DNA of 64,000 bases, from assembly GCF_002220865.2 (NCBI RefSeq), contig NZ_NHRJ02000002.1:515892-579891 (forward strand). Direction: 5' to 3'. A model generated the notes under the pieces. The model made no database searches and had not been told where the DNA came from. It saw only the letters and a program-made list of their open reading frames with translations. Position 1 is the stretch's first letter; every line of letters starts with the position of its first letter. The stretch comes from Paenibacillus xerothermodurans (lineage in GTDB: Bacteria > Bacillota > Bacilli > Paenibacillales > NBRC-103111). Position numbers and translations under genes: made by a program. Below, in pieces: positions 1-9,178 of the stretch.

Positions 1-745
1 CGATCAAATCTCCGACCCCGGCCAAGCCTGCAAATGTGAGGGATGAGCCGCCCATCGCGGTGCCAAGCCGAGAAATCTCCGCTAGACCGCGCGTCAACAA
101 TGCGGCTTTGGCGTTGTCGCCATATCCGAGCCCGTCGGTCAACCCGGCGCCGAGAGCGATAATATTTTTCAGCGCGCCACCTACCTCAACACCGATGACA
201 TCCGTATTCGTGTACACTCTAAAATAATTGTTAATAAGCAGATCCTGCGCCGCTTCCGCCGCGGTGCTATCCTCCGCCGCCACCACCACCGTGGTCGGAG
301 ACTGCTTAATCACTTCTTCCGCATGGCTGGGTCCGGACAATACTACGATGGAAGCAGCATCGTACTCGGGCAGCTCTTCTGCCAGCACGGTGCTCATCCT
401 GCTTAAGGTCGTCGCCTCGAAGCCCTTCGTCGCGTGGATCAATAGTGTGTCCCGGGACAGATGTGGTCGCATCTGTGCCGCCACGTCACGCATAGCTGCC
501 GAAGGTGCTACGACGAAAACTGCCTTCGCGTCTGTGATAGCTTCTGCTATTGAGGTAGTTGCGCGAATGCGCTCAGACAATTTGACATCTCCGAGAAAAC
601 GATGATTGAGGTGTTCCATATTTATTTCCGTCACTTGCTGCTCATTGCGGGACCATAAAACGACATCCAGATGATTGTCAGCTAACACCGAAGCAATAGC
701 CGTGCCCCAGCTGCCGGCCACAAGCACGGACACTTTGTTGGACAT
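1..745 (-). CDS. gpsA: glycerol-3-phosphate dehydrogenase [NAD(P)+], partial (C-terminus beyond window)
   Basis: GpsA reduces dihydroxyacetone phosphate to sn-glycerol-3-phosphate in the cytoplasm for phospholipid synthesis. The first 248 codons are present, running off the left edge. The protein begins MSNKVSVLVAGSWGTAIAS, a Rossmann nucleotide-binding loop in which the first Gly of the usual GxGxxG is Val. The later family segments PSAAMRDVA, HATKGFE, LSGPSHAEEV and a GGALKNIIALGAG stretch with its conserved Lys are all visible. The ATG at 745 follows a GAGGCGAGGATC ribosome site. It lies just downstream of plsY on the same strand, so two consecutive steps of phosphatidic acid synthesis sit together. 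The product of GpsA is the substrate of PlsY. Confidence 0.95.
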   Translation of the reverse strand, partial: MSNKVSVLVAGSWGTAIASVLADNHLDVVLWSRNEQQVTEINMEHLNHRFLGDVKLSERIRATTSIAEAITDAKAVFVVAPSAAMRDVAAQMRPHLSRDTLLIHATKGFEATTLSRMSTVLAEELPEYDAASIVVLSGPSHAEEVIKQSPTTVVVAAEDSTAAEAAQDLLINNYFRVYTNTDVIGVEVGGALKNIIALGAGLTDGLGYGDNAKAALLTRGLAEISRLGTAMGGSSLTFAGLAGVGDLI

Positions 746-760
746 GATCCTCGCCTCCGG

Positions 761-1354
761 CTATTTTTTTACACCGATTTTGTTTTCCTGACCTTTAATA
801 AGCTTCGCAATGTTAGTCCGGTGTTTGAACAAAGCGAACGCGAATACGAGCACACTTAGCACAAATGTTTCAATCGGAAGGTCCATAAACCATATAAAAA
901 CAGGTATAAGTGCCGTAAACAGTAACGATCCGAGTGAGACGTAGCGAGTGACTGCAATCGCCAGAATGGCAAATACACCGGCGCATAACGCGGGGACGAG
1001 GGCTAGTGTGACCATAACGCCGATGGTAGTCGCGATTCCTTTGCCGCCGCGAAAGCCGAAGTATATCGGCCAGTTGTGTCCAATAATAGCGGCAATCCCG
1101 CAAAGCACCAGCAGCAGCGCGCTACCGTCTCCTAGCCACTGCCCTATCTTGACCGCGGCCAGGCCCTTCACCGCATCCAACACCAATACGGTGATGGCCG
1201 GACCCACGCCGAGCACCCGCAACGTGTTGGTTGCTCCTGCATTGCCGCTGCCGTGATCGCGGATGTCTATACCTTTCAACAGCTTCCCTGCCAAATAGCT
1301 AAAACTGATCGAGCCTAACAAATACCCGAGCAGGATGGGTATGACAAACCACAC
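761..1354 (-). CDS. plsY: glycerol-3-phosphate acyltransferase PlsY
   Basis: PlsY is a 197-residue polytopic membrane enzyme that transfers acyl groups from acyl-phosphate to glycerol-3-phosphate, giving lysophosphatidic acid. Family motifs are visible: GSISFSYLAGK near residue 14, the GSGNAGATNTLR block around 36-47, and GFRGGKGIATTIG near 101-113. Several hydrophobic helices span the length. The likely start is GTG at 1354, seven bases after GGAGAG. An overlapping ATG in another frame is not the start. The ribosome site overlaps the end of der, and gpsA follows after a short gap, consistent with a der-plsY-gpsA transcript. Confidence 0.95.
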   Translation of the reverse strand: MWFVIPILLGYLLGSISFSYLAGKLLKGIDIRDHGSGNAGATNTLRVLGVGPAITVLVLDAVKGLAAVKIGQWLGDGSALLLVLCGIAAIIGHNWPIYFGFRGGKGIATTIGVMVTLALVPALCAGVFAILAIAVTRYVSLGSLLFTALIPVFIWFMDLPIETFVLSVLVFAFALFKHRTNIAKLIKGQENKIGVKK

Positions 1355-1366
1355 CTGTCATCTCTC

Positions 1367-2689
1367 CTATTCATCATCCGATTTTTTGCGGGTCAAGATT
1401 CGCAGCGGGGTACCCTCGAAGCCGAAGGCGCCCCGGATCTTATTTTCCAGATAACGTTCATAGGAAAAATGCATTAACTCGGGGTCATTCACGAACAAAA
1501 CTATGGTCGGCGGCTTGACCGATACTTGCGTAACATAGTTGATTCTTAAACGTCTGCCCTTATCTGTCGGAGGCGGATTGATGGCTACTGCATCCGAGAT
1601 AACGTCGTTCAACACGTGTGTAGGAATGCGCATTGCATGCTGCTCCGCTACATGGTTGACAACCGGCAGCAGTTTATGTACCCTCTGTTTCGTCTTCGCG
1701 GACAAAAACAAGATTGGTGCGTATGTCATGAACAGAAAATGATCGCGGATCTTCTGAGTGAAGTTCTGCATTGTTTTTTCGTCCTTCTCGACGACATCCC
1801 ATTTGTTGACGACGAACACGGAAGCTTTACCTGCTTCGTGCGCATATCCCGCGACATGTTTGTCCTGCTCGATGATACCCTCTTCGCCATTGATAACGAT
1901 GAGCACCACGTCCGCACGCTCGATCGCCTTCATCGCACGCATTACACTATATTTCTCTGTGTTTTCATAGACCTTGCCTCTCTTGCGCATCCCGGCTGTA
2001 TCGATAATCACATACGGCTGCCCGTCGCGCTCAAATGGGCTGTCAATGGCATCACGAGTTGTGCCGGCGACATCACTGACTATGACTCGTTCCTCACCAA
2101 GCACCGTATTAACCAAAGATGACTTTCCCACGTTAGGTCGGCCGATTAATGCGACGCGTATGACCTCGTCTCCGTAATCATCTTCCGTGTCCGCAGGGAA
2201 ATGCTGTACCACTTCGTCCAAAAGGTCGCCCAGCCCGGTACCGTGCGCTCCGGAGATACCGAACGGCGTGCCGAATCCAAGGCTATAAAACTCATAAATA
2301 TCATCCTGCCGCTTGATATTATCTATTTTATTTACGGCCAGCACGACCGGCTTTTTGGAACGAAACAATAATTCGGCCACTTCCTGATCGGCCGCTGTAA
2401 CGCCTGCCTTGCCGTCCACCATGAACACAATAACGTCGGCTTCATCGATGGCCAATTCGGCTTGCGCCCTCACCGATTTGAGGATGGCGTCATCTCCGTC
2501 GATTTCTATTCCACCCGTATCTATCACGCTAAACTGATGATTCAGCCATTCACCGATGCCGTACAGACGGTCCCTGGTAACTCCCGGCATATCCTCCACG
2601 ATCGCAAGCCTGTCACCGATCATCCGATTAAATATGGTGGATTTACCCACATTCGGCCGGCCGACGATGGCCACAATAGGCCTTGCCAT
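1367..2689 (-). CDS. der: ribosome-biogenesis GTPase Der (EngA)
   Basis: Der is a tandem-GTPase that acts in late maturation of the 50S ribosomal subunit. The 440-residue protein has two complete G domains. The first has GRPNVGKS near residue 10, [12 protein letters not shown] and NKID. The second has GRPNVGKS near 182, [10 protein letters not shown] and NKWD. A C-terminal KH-like region ends in a lysine-rich tail. I place the start at ATG 2689 (MARPIVAIV) because AAAGGATG sits about six bases upstream. An in-frame ATG three codons earlier (2698) is directly abutted by the same ribosome site and is less likely. The locus corresponds to B. subtilis yphC. Confidence 0.96.
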   Translation of the reverse strand: MARPIVAIVGRPNVGKSTIFNRMIGDRLAIVEDMPGVTRDRLYGIGEWLNHQFSVIDTGGIEIDGDDAILKSVRAQAELAIDEADVIVFMVDGKAGVTAADQEVAELLFRSKKPVVLAVNKIDNIKRQDDIYEFYSLGFGTPFGISGAHGTGLGDLLDEVVQHFPADTEDDYGDEVIRVALIGRPNVGKSSLVNTVLGEERVIVSDVAGTTRDAIDSPFERDGQPYVIIDTAGMRKRGKVYENTEKYSVMRAMKAIERADVVLIVINGEEGIIEQDKHVAGYAHEAGKASVFVVNKWDVVEKDEKTMQNFTQKIRDHFLFMTYAPILFLSAKTKQRVHKLLPVVNHVAEQHAMRIPTHVLNDVISDAVAINPPPTDKGRRLRINYVTQVSVKPPTIVLFVNDPELMHFSYERYLENKIRGAFGFEGTPLRILTRKKSDDE

Positions 2690-2797
2690 AAGCTTCATCC
2701 TTTCGTTGCCGCCACATGTAAGCGCAACATGAAAAATTTCACAATCTACATCATAGCATTAGCTATTTAGTAAAGCAATGCAATCTCCCAACTGCCA

Positions 2798-2989
2798 TTA
2801 TTTGTCGGAGTCGCTGTGATCCACCAAAATCATAACACCATTCTCCAGATCATGCGCAGCGGCATCCAAAATTTTTTCTAATAAAAACGCAACTTTCTGC
2901 TGCTCACTTTTATCCTTCGTAATAAAAATGGGCTCTCCACCTGCCACCTGATTACTGTCGAAGGCCACAATGGCCATAATTCTGCCCAT
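2798..2989 (-). CDS. small capping-complex subunit for YIEGIA protein
   Basis: This 63-residue acidic protein (MGRIMAIVAFDSNQVAGG...) starts three bases after the stop of the YIEGIA membrane protein gene, so the two are translationally linked. Its ribosome site AAGGTGC lies inside the end of that gene. In databases similar small proteins next to YIEGIA genes carry the name 'capping complex subunit for YIEGIA'. I recall that name from general annotation and could not check it here. It has no signal peptide or membrane segment. The biochemical role is unknown. Confidence 0.75.
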   Translation of the reverse strand: MGRIMAIVAFDSNQVAGGEPIFITKDKSEQQKVAFLLEKILDAAAHDLENGVMILVDHSDSDK

Positions 2990-2992
2990 GGC

Positions 2993-3907
2993 TCAAGCAC
3001 CTTCCTTCCCCGCGGGACGCAAATGCGTTTCCGTAGGCATTCGTATTGCGCTCTCCAGCACGGGCGCCCCCTCTATGATGCTTCGGGCCCGCTGCATGTC
3101 CTGTTCTTGCGGCAGCAAAAATAAAGCCAATCGGCCATCGTTGAGATCCAATTTGGTGAGCGGCAGCAATGCCGGTTCACCTTCGTCCCGGTGGACTCCC
3201 AACAACGTCGAAACATCGTGCAGCAGCGCTTGCCGCTGCCCCAGATTGGCCAGTGTGACACGGCAGTCTGCATCTTTTGGCACCAAAATTAAACCCATTC
3301 CGCGTTCGCGTATCGTTTTGCGCGTCTCTTCTAAACCAACGTTCATGATATAGACGTCGTCCACCCACAGGTTTGGACCTTCCACGCGTACTTCCGCACT
3401 GTGCACGGTAGCGATATGCCGAATGCTTTTGCCTGTTTTGAATCGGTTAGCAAGATAAACAGAGACGGCGCCAGCCGCAATTCCCCAATACCAACCCAGC
3501 ACTATACTGAAGAACGCTGTTACGAAAGCTACGAAAATGACCAGGTAGTTGCGCCCCTCGAATACCATTGCGATGCCTTCTATATAGGCCGACCCGCGGG
3601 GGACCAACTCCATGTCGTCGATGTTTCCCAGCGTTTCCCTTTCCATGTTCCGAACTTCCCTAAATTGCTGTGCGGCAAGGGACAAAAACGTGACCGCGGT
3701 GTAGTCTCTTTCTATCAATGACGGCACGGCGACAGAGCCCAGGCCGGCGGCGATCACACCCAGCGCCACGTGGATGATGCGGCCGTGGGGATACGTCGGA
3801 TATTGGCGGTAATCGGTGCGAAGCATGGTAAGCCGGGCAATGAGCCCGAACAGAACACCAAGCACGATGCCTATGGTATGCTCTTGCTCGGCCAGCCAAT
3901 TTAACAT
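2993..3907 (-). CDS. YIEGIA family membrane protein
   Basis: This 304-residue membrane protein carries the signature YIEGIA at about residues 108-113, which defines its Pfam family. Hydrophobic segments occur near residues 12-27, 44-63, 118-137 and 138-155. A soluble C-terminal half follows. The start is chosen at ATG 3907 (MLNWLAEQ), nine bases after AAAGGA; an ATG two codons upstream (3913) has only three bases of spacing. It lies between yphA-like and der genes, a conserved neighbourhood in Bacillales, and is followed at once by its small partner gene. Family members have been linked to the spore envelope, but the molecular function is not established. Confidence 0.8.
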   Translation of the reverse strand: MLNWLAEQEHTIGIVLGVLFGLIARLTMLRTDYRQYPTYPHGRIIHVALGVIAAGLGSVAVPSLIERDYTAVTFLSLAAQQFREVRNMERETLGNIDDMELVPRGSAYIEGIAMVFEGRNYLVIFVAFVTAFFSIVLGWYWGIAAGAVSVYLANRFKTGKSIRHIATVHSAEVRVEGPNLWVDDVYIMNVGLEETRKTIRERGMGLILVPKDADCRVTLANLGQRQALLHDVSTLLGVHRDEGEPALLPLTKLDLNDGRLALFLLPQEQDMQRARSIIEGAPVLESAIRMPTETHLRPAGKEGA

Positions 3908-3922
3908 AAGCATCGGTCCTTT

Positions 3923-4558
3923 CTATTCACCGTTATTCCTGCGTTTCCTGATGCCTGCCGCGGCCCAATGAACACTTCTGGTCAGAACGAGCACAACACT
4001 TGCGATGAGCAGAGAGATTCCGCGTGTAGTATAAATTGTCAACCACCAGCGATCCTGAAGAACGGCACTCCCCAGATGAAAAGCCATGTGCTCTCTGTGT
4101 GCCAGCCGAAACAGAGATTCGCCAATGAGCAGACCCAACGACACTACCGCGATCTGTACCGATGCACTTCTAAAAATCGCACTAACCAACAGACCAATCA
4201 GCAGTGCCATGGAAAGTTCAGTGCTGCCAATCATGATAGACGGCAAAAGATGTATGGTTTCCAACAAAAAGAAGGACACCGAGCCCAGCAGCATGCCGAC
4301 AGACAAAATGTTTAATTTCAGCAGCCTGCCTCTGCACCGATAGACTACACACGCGATCACTGCGAACAGCACCACAACCCATAAACCGATCCTGGCGCCA
4401 GGCAGCACCAGCGACAGCTGCATACTAGCGATCCAGCAGACAAAAAAAAGAAGTATGACCTTTGTAGTTATACCTCTCACAAGCAGATCCTTCCAGCCGC
4501 TGGCAAGCAAAATCAACGATACGACGAGAAACAACAGCGATAAGTATCCTGCGTTCAT
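3923..4558 (-). CDS. yphA: YphA family membrane protein
   Basis: This is a 211-residue, almost wholly hydrophobic protein with about seven predicted membrane helices and few polar loops. Position (between fni and the YIEGIA gene) and size match B. subtilis YphA, a membrane protein of unknown function. The start is ATG 4558 (MNAGYLSLLF), preceded by AAGGTGG with six bases of spacing. An upstream in-frame TTG is not needed. The stop lies 15 bases before the YIEGIA start, so the two are probably cotranscribed. I see no catalytic motif. Confidence 0.75.
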   Translation of the reverse strand: MNAGYLSLLFLVVSLILLASGWKDLLVRGITTKVILLFFVCWIASMQLSLVLPGARIGLWVVVLFAVIACVVYRCRGRLLKLNILSVGMLLGSVSFFLLETIHLLPSIMIGSTELSMALLIGLLVSAIFRSASVQIAVVSLGLLIGESLFRLAHREHMAFHLGSAVLQDRWWLTIYTTRGISLLIASVVLVLTRSVHWAAAGIRKRRNNGE

Positions 4559-4621
4559 TTGTACCACCTTCAAATCGTGTACAAGGATTTACTATGCTTG
4601 TCGTATCTTAGTATGGCTGGT

Positions 4622-5710
4622 TTATGTAATTTTTATCAATCCGGATCTCGCTGCATAAGCGTGAATCGATATTCCTCTGACGTCACACCAATGTGCAGTT
4701 TCACCTGAAATAACAATAGGTCGCTGCCACAAATCTTGTATCGTACGCGCGCCCAGCGCCGCCATCAACAGCTTCAATTCCTGATGAGTCTCGTTGATTT
4801 GTTCGATCAGCGCGGCAACTCCCTCTGTGCGGACAGTTCTGAGCAAAGCGCCGGCCATACCAACCGCCGATGCACCCAACGTAAGCGCTTTGCATGCTTC
4901 CCATGCGCTGCGTATGCCGCCCGACCCTATGATGAATGCCTCGCCTAGCCCGCTGTTTCTGTATTGCTCGACAGCATGCAATGACTCGAGCAGCGTGACC
5001 GCGGTCTTTACTCCCCAATCATTGAGCCAAATCATTGGATTAGACCGTCTTGCATTCTCTATTTCCGCAAAATTAGTTCCACCTGCTCCGCCGACATCAA
5101 ACGCTTGCACACCGGCTTGCAGCAATGCTGCGACGCTCTCTCGAGCCATCCCAAAACCTACTTCCTTTACAACTACGGGGACCCCCAAGTGCTGGGCTAT
5201 GCCTGCGATTCGCTCGAGCATGCCGGTGAAGTCTCGATCGCCTTCCGGCATGATCAGCTCCTGCATCACATTCAAATGAATTTGCAGACCATCCGCACGG
5301 AGCATGTCGACCGCACGTTCGGCTTGCTCCAGAGTGGCTTCACTACCTAAATTACCGAAGACGATGCCATGTTGATTAACCTCACGTACCACACGGTAGC
5401 TATACTCAACCTCGGGATGCTTTATCGCCGACATCTGGGAACCCACAGCCATCGCCAGCCCGGTTTCTCTCGCGGCTATTGCAAGATCGCGGTTAATATC
5501 CGCCGTCTCCGGAGCCCCGCCGGTCATCGCATTAATAATAATCGGCGAGCTCATAGAGAGTTCGCCGATTAGGGTTTGCAATGAGATACGCTCAACTGAG
5601 GTGTCCGGGAGACAGTTGGGTATAAACTTGATGTCGGAGAAGCCTTGCTCTCCACTCTGTCCAAGCGCTAGAGCATGATGCACATGCTCCATTTTCCTTG
5701 GTATACGCAC
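4622..5710 (-). CDS. fni: type 2 isopentenyl-diphosphate delta-isomerase
   Basis: Fni (IDI-2) is a flavoenzyme that interconverts isopentenyl and dimethylallyl diphosphate. The 362-residue sequence is full length: an N-terminal RKMEHVHHAL motif that binds the diphosphate, INAMTGGAPE near 60, VGSQMSA near 92, the NVMQE segment around 148, VVKEVGFGM near 180, GGAGGTNFAEIE near 204 and the FMN-phosphate loop GSGGIRS near 263. Start is GTG 5710, five bases after GAGGAG. It lies downstream of the S1-like gene with a 31-base gap, the same order as in B. subtilis (ypfD, fni). Confidence 0.95.
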   Translation of the reverse strand: MRIPRKMEHVHHALALGQSGEQGFSDIKFIPNCLPDTSVERISLQTLIGELSMSSPIIINAMTGGAPETADINRDLAIAARETGLAMAVGSQMSAIKHPEVEYSYRVVREVNQHGIVFGNLGSEATLEQAERAVDMLRADGLQIHLNVMQELIMPEGDRDFTGMLERIAGIAQHLGVPVVVKEVGFGMARESVAALLQAGVQAFDVGGAGGTNFAEIENARRSNPMIWLNDWGVKTAVTLLESLHAVEQYRNSGLGEAFIIGSGGIRSAWEACKALTLGASAVGMAGALLRTVRTEGVAALIEQINETHQELKLLMAALGARTIQDLWQRPIVISGETAHWCDVRGISIHAYAARSGLIKIT

Positions 5711-5741
5711 CGTAACTCCTCATTTCAATAAGCAGATCCGC

Positions 5742-6986
5742 TTATTTAAATTTGCTCAGCTTGTCGCCAAACCTCTCACCAAGTGTCAGATTCAGACCTT
5801 GATTCTGGTACTCATCTGCGATCTTTGCATCCTTCTGCTGTCTTTGAGGACGATCAGACTTTGGCGCACGCTCCGGCGCCGCAGGCGCTTCCTCTGTTTC
5901 CTTGATGCTTAAGGAAATACGCTTCTCGTCAACATTCAGATCCAGCACTTTTACGCGCACCTCTTGCCCTTCTTCCAACACTTCCGATGGTGTGCCGATG
6001 TGGCGATGGGCGATTTGTGAAATGTGCACTAGACCTTCCACACCGGGCGCAACTTCCACGAACGCTCCAAATGGGGCCAAGCGCTTGACGGTACCGGTAA
6101 TGATATCGCCGGCGTTAAACTTGTCGGACACCTGCTGCCATGGGCCGGGCTGAGTCGCTTTGATACTCAAGCTCACACGCTCGTTCTCGGGATCCAGCTT
6201 GAGAATTTGAACTCTAACTTGATCGCCTTCTTTCACAACTTCTGAAGGAGTTTCTACATGATGCCAAGCCATTTCGGAGATATGCACCAATCCGTCCACG
6301 CCTCCGATATCCACAAAGGCTCCGAACTGTGTTAAGCGCTGCACCGTACCTGTGAGCTCTTGCCCAACAGACAGCTGGGAGATGACCTCTTTCTTTTTCG
6401 CCTCAAACTCTTCATCCAAAACATCCTTCTGAGAAAGGATCACTTTGTTTTTCTCGCGGTCCATTTCTTTTACTCGCAAGCGAAGAGTGCGTCCTTTGTA
6501 GTCACTGAAATCTTCTACGAAAGTACGCTCAACCATCGAGGCAGGAACGAAGCCGCGCAGACCAACATCAACTACAAGGCCGCCCTTCACTACCTCGGCA
6601 ACTTTAGCCTCTATGATGGTTTTGTTGTCCATATCCGCTTGCAGCTGCTCCCACGCTTTCTCGCTGTCTACCACACGCTTGGAAAGCTCTAGCTTTTCTT
6701 TGCTATCGTTAATGGACAGCACCTTTAACTCTACTTCTTGACCAACCTGCACGCTATCCGCGGCACTCCCTACAGGTACGGCGGAAAGTTCACGCACCGG
6801 AATCACGCCATCGTACTTATAACCTACGTCAACGATCGCTTGATCCTCGTCGACTTTAATGATTGTTCCTTTTACGGTATCGCCTTTTTTCAGCACAGCC
6901 ATATCCGCCATGGATTCCTCCTGGGACAGCTCTTGCTGCGTATCCTGGCTTTCTAAGTTTTGATCTACTTTTGTTTCTTCTGACAT
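5742..6986 (-). CDS. ypfD: 30S ribosomal protein S1 homolog (YpfD-like), four S1 domains
   Basis: This 414-residue protein contains four S1 RNA-binding repeats at roughly 30-100, 115-185, 203-272 and 288-358. The last two share the pattern LTQFGAFVDIGGVDGLVHISE / LAPFGAFVEV. This is the shorter S1-like form of low-GC Gram-positives rather than the six-domain S1 of E. coli. Acidic N-terminal and charged C-terminal (PERAPKSDRPQRQQKD) linkers are unstructured. It probably binds mRNA on or near the ribosome. It lies downstream of cmk and plsC and upstream of fni, as in related genomes. Confidence 0.93.
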   Translation of the reverse strand: MSEETKVDQNLESQDTQQELSQEESMADMAVLKKGDTVKGTIIKVDEDQAIVDVGYKYDGVIPVRELSAVPVGSAADSVQVGQEVELKVLSINDSKEKLELSKRVVDSEKAWEQLQADMDNKTIIEAKVAEVVKGGLVVDVGLRGFVPASMVERTFVEDFSDYKGRTLRLRVKEMDREKNKVILSQKDVLDEEFEAKKKEVISQLSVGQELTGTVQRLTQFGAFVDIGGVDGLVHISEMAWHHVETPSEVVKEGDQVRVQILKLDPENERVSLSIKATQPGPWQQVSDKFNAGDIITGTVKRLAPFGAFVEVAPGVEGLVHISQIAHRHIGTPSEVLEEGQEVRVKVLDLNVDEKRISLSIKETEEAPAAPERAPKSDRPQRQQKDAKIADEYQNQGLNLTLGERFGDKLSKFK

Positions 6987-7114
6987 GGTTCAATACCCTC
7001 CTCGATTAGCAACCTCAACCAATAAGTGATTAGTTACAATTGCTGGTGCATATATAATTTACCGGCGCAAAAAGATACGCGGTTAATTGTTTGTATAAAG
7101 TATTCCACATTTTA

Positions 7115-7699
7115 TCATTTCGATTCGTATTCTTTCACGATCTGCCTTATGGTGGCCATGATTTTATCGGTAGCCTGCTCCAAACCTTCCGTTCCGCTGT
7201 CGGCAAACTCGCTTATGTCCACCGGCGTACCGTATACCAGCGTCATTCGTTTAAAAGGTTTGTATGATCCCACTATAGCGGAAGGAACGACAACAGCACC
7301 GGATTTCAAAGCCAGGCTGGCAGCGCCTTTCTTGCCGATTCCACCGGCGTTATTGCGCGAGCCTTCGGGAAAAATACCTATAATCTTATTGTCTTCGAGC
7401 AATTTCAAAGACAAGCGGATGGATTCTTTGCTCACGCCGCCCCTTTTAACCGGGAATGCGCTAATTTTGGGCAGAATCCAACCCAGAACAGGCACATGGA
7501 ACAACTCCGCTTTGGCCATGTAATGCACTCTCCGGCCGACTAATGGACTGCCCAGCAGCGGCGGATCGAGATTGCTTATGTGGTTCGCACATAAGATCAC
7601 CGGCCGTCCGTGCGGCACGTTTGCCACACCAACCACCTTAAGACGGAACAGCGTGCGGAAGATAAAATAAAATAGAGCACGCAGTGTGGAATACAGCAT
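7115..7699 (-). CDS. plsC: 1-acyl-sn-glycerol-3-phosphate acyltransferase
   Basis: PlsC acylates lysophosphatidic acid to phosphatidic acid at the membrane. The 194-residue protein has an N-terminal hydrophobic segment, the catalytic NHISNLDPP motif (NHxxxxD) near residue 38, the FPEGSRN acyl-acceptor motif near 114, and a VVPSAIVG block typical of the family. The start ATG 7699 follows GGAAG and lies two bases past the cmk stop, so cmk and plsC are coupled. With gpsA and plsY in the same window, three phosphatidic acid genes are clustered within 8 kb. Confidence 0.93.
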   Translation of the reverse strand: MLYSTLRALFYFIFRTLFRLKVVGVANVPHGRPVILCANHISNLDPPLLGSPLVGRRVHYMAKAELFHVPVLGWILPKISAFPVKRGGVSKESIRLSLKLLEDNKIIGIFPEGSRNNAGGIGKKGAASLALKSGAVVVPSAIVGSYKPFKRMTLVYGTPVDISEFADSGTEGLEQATDKIMATIRQIVKEYESK

Positions 7700-7701
7700 A
7701 A

Positions 7702-8382
7702 CTACTTCCCTCCGCCCACTTTAGTTCTGCATAGATCCAAGATGCGATCGACCACCTCGAGGATGGTCATGGCGGTTGTGTCCAATAAAATGGCATCCGA
7801 CGCTTGAATTAAAGGGGCGGTTTCCCGCTGCTCGTCCATCCGGTCCCTCGCAACGATCTCTTGTTCCAGCTGGCGGAGCGTTACGTCTGTGCGTTCGTCT
7901 TTGATTTCTTGAAAACGCCTTTCGGCTCGGACTCGCGCGCTGGCCGTCAGAAAAACTTTCAGTTCCGCGTCCGGCAGTACATGGCTGCCAATGTCCCGGC
8001 CATCCATTACAACTCCTTTGGCTGCGGCCATCTGCTGCTGCTTCACAGTTAAAATGCGGCGTACTTCAGCGATTCGAGCAAGCGGAGATACATTATTCGT
8101 AACTTCCGCGGAACGTATGTCCGTCGTTACATCGTTACCATCCACAAACACTTGCTGACCGTTCTCGCCCGGCGCGAGCCGGATGTCCATCCGTTCGGTC
8201 AGAGCGATCACTTCCGCCTGCTGCTCTGGAGTTAGACCCGCGCGTAAAATTCTCCAAGTCACAGCTCTATACATGGCCCCTGTATCCACATAGACAAATC
8301 CTAGTGCGTTTGCGACTAGCCGGGCAATCGTGCTCTTCCCCGCTCCCGCTGGACCATCTATAGCAATATTAAACTTATCCAA
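7702..8382 (-). CDS. cmk: cytidylate kinase
   Basis: Cmk phosphorylates CMP and dCMP with ATP in the cytoplasm. The 226-residue protein carries the P-loop GPAGAGKST at residues 10-18, VDTGAMYRAVTW near 32, the GRDIGSHVLPDA motif near 128 and the lid region ASARVRAERRFQE. Start is TTG 8382, eight bases after GGGAGG. No better ATG is available. It precedes plsC with a two-base gap and follows ypfB, the same arrangement as B. subtilis ypfB-cmk-ypfD with plsC added. Confidence 0.95.
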   Translation of the reverse strand: MDKFNIAIDGPAGAGKSTIARLVANALGFVYVDTGAMYRAVTWRILRAGLTPEQQAEVIALTERMDIRLAPGENGQQVFVDGNDVTTDIRSAEVTNNVSPLARIAEVRRILTVKQQQMAAAKGVVMDGRDIGSHVLPDAELKVFLTASARVRAERRFQEIKDERTDVTLRQLEQEIVARDRMDEQRETAPLIQASDAILLDTTAMTILEVVDRILDLCRTKVGGGK

Positions 8383-8533
8383 AACGTGGGCCTCCCAGCA
8401 ATAAAAAAAGAAATGAACGGTAGAGCTTGAAATAACCAGGCCTATGCCTGTGATCTTTGCAAATTATACCATAGGTGAAAGAAGGATTGCAAAACACAGC
8501 GCGAGCAGGCTCGACAATTTCATCCGTTTTGTA

Positions 8534-8737
8534 TCAGGGAAAACGGGCGAAGGGTGTCCCTTCCAGCTGCTCCACCTTTACCATCGAATGGCGAATTACT
8601 GGGCATAACAGCAGAGTTTGGGCGATTAGCAGCACGACCGCCAAGCAGATGAGCGCCCGCACCACCCACCTTTCTACCCATGTCGACAGCTCTATAAATA
8701 AGTCTTCGTACCTGTTTCGATTTTCTGCGTTTTTCAT
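8534..8737 (-). CDS. ypfB: small membrane protein, YpfB-like (DUF5359)
   Basis: A 67-residue protein has a charged N-terminus (MKNAENRNRYEDLF), one hydrophobic helix around residues 24-45 (RALICLAVVLLIAQTLLL), and a short polar tail. Size, topology and position immediately upstream of cmk match B. subtilis YpfB. Start ATG 8737 has AAGGA four bases upstream; an ATG at 8761 gives a form eight residues longer. Function is unknown. Confidence 0.65.
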   Translation of the reverse strand: MKNAENRNRYEDLFIELSTWVERWVVRALICLAVVLLIAQTLLLCPVIRHSMVKVEQLEGTPFARFP

Positions 8738-8761
8738 GTTTCCTTCGACAGCTCCAAACAC

Positions 8762-9018
8762 TAAATTTGGACCATAGTTTCTCCAAAATTTGATAAACCA
8801 TGCGCTGCTGCTTTTCGCTTTACATAACGCCGCATCAGCGGTGTATCACCACGGTAAGGCAAGTAAAAAAACCTCCATTCAACCAGCCGCATACGTATGT
8901 ACTCGGCTCGCCTGCAGGGGTTCAGACGGGATAGTAAAAAAGTTTCCTGACAGGCGACCGGAGTATCACAGCTGTGCTGCGCGCTCCCCTCGCTATGTAA
9001 AATCTGACTCAATGGCAG
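8762..9018 (-). pseudogene. decayed ypfA-like PilZ-domain (c-di-GMP receptor) gene
   Basis: B. subtilis has ypfA (a PilZ flagellar-brake protein) between ypeB and ypfB. At that exact place I see only fragments. A minus-strand TATAAT (9079-9084) and GGGAGG (9028-9033) are followed by FLPLSQILHSEGSAQ, resembling the usual LPKINQ-type N-terminus. Then comes RRAEYIRMR, resembling the QRREYIRV motif that opens PilZ domains. After a frame change comes KRK/QQRMVYQ, resembling the C-terminal helix. The central part is missing and the total is far below the usual 210-220 residues. The assignment rests on synteny and short matches, so it is tentative. Confidence 0.42.
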
Positions 9019-9107
9019 AAATCTGTACCTCCCGTGTTGTTCTTTAGAGATGGCTCCCGGATACCACACCCTAGCAAGTATTATAGCACGATCGAGTAAG
9101 ATATAAA

Positions 9108-9137
9108 GTAAAAAGGAGACTTTCCAGAAGTCTCCTA
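9108..9137 (-). terminator. rho-independent terminator after ypeB
   Basis: A 9-bp perfect stem (AGGAGACTT / AAGTCTCCT, 9114-9122 with 9128-9136) is followed on the minus strand by TTTTT. It lies about 40 bases past the ypeB stop. Confidence 0.8.
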
Positions 9138-9178
9138 AAAGTATGCACGCACGTGCCCCTAATGGAATGGCGATCACA

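Noticed and set aside
8761-9177. Intact 138-residue minus-strand gene between ypeB and ypfB
   Set aside because: The frame spans the ypeB terminator and a promoter, so its first half is not coding; the rest fits a ypfA remnant better.
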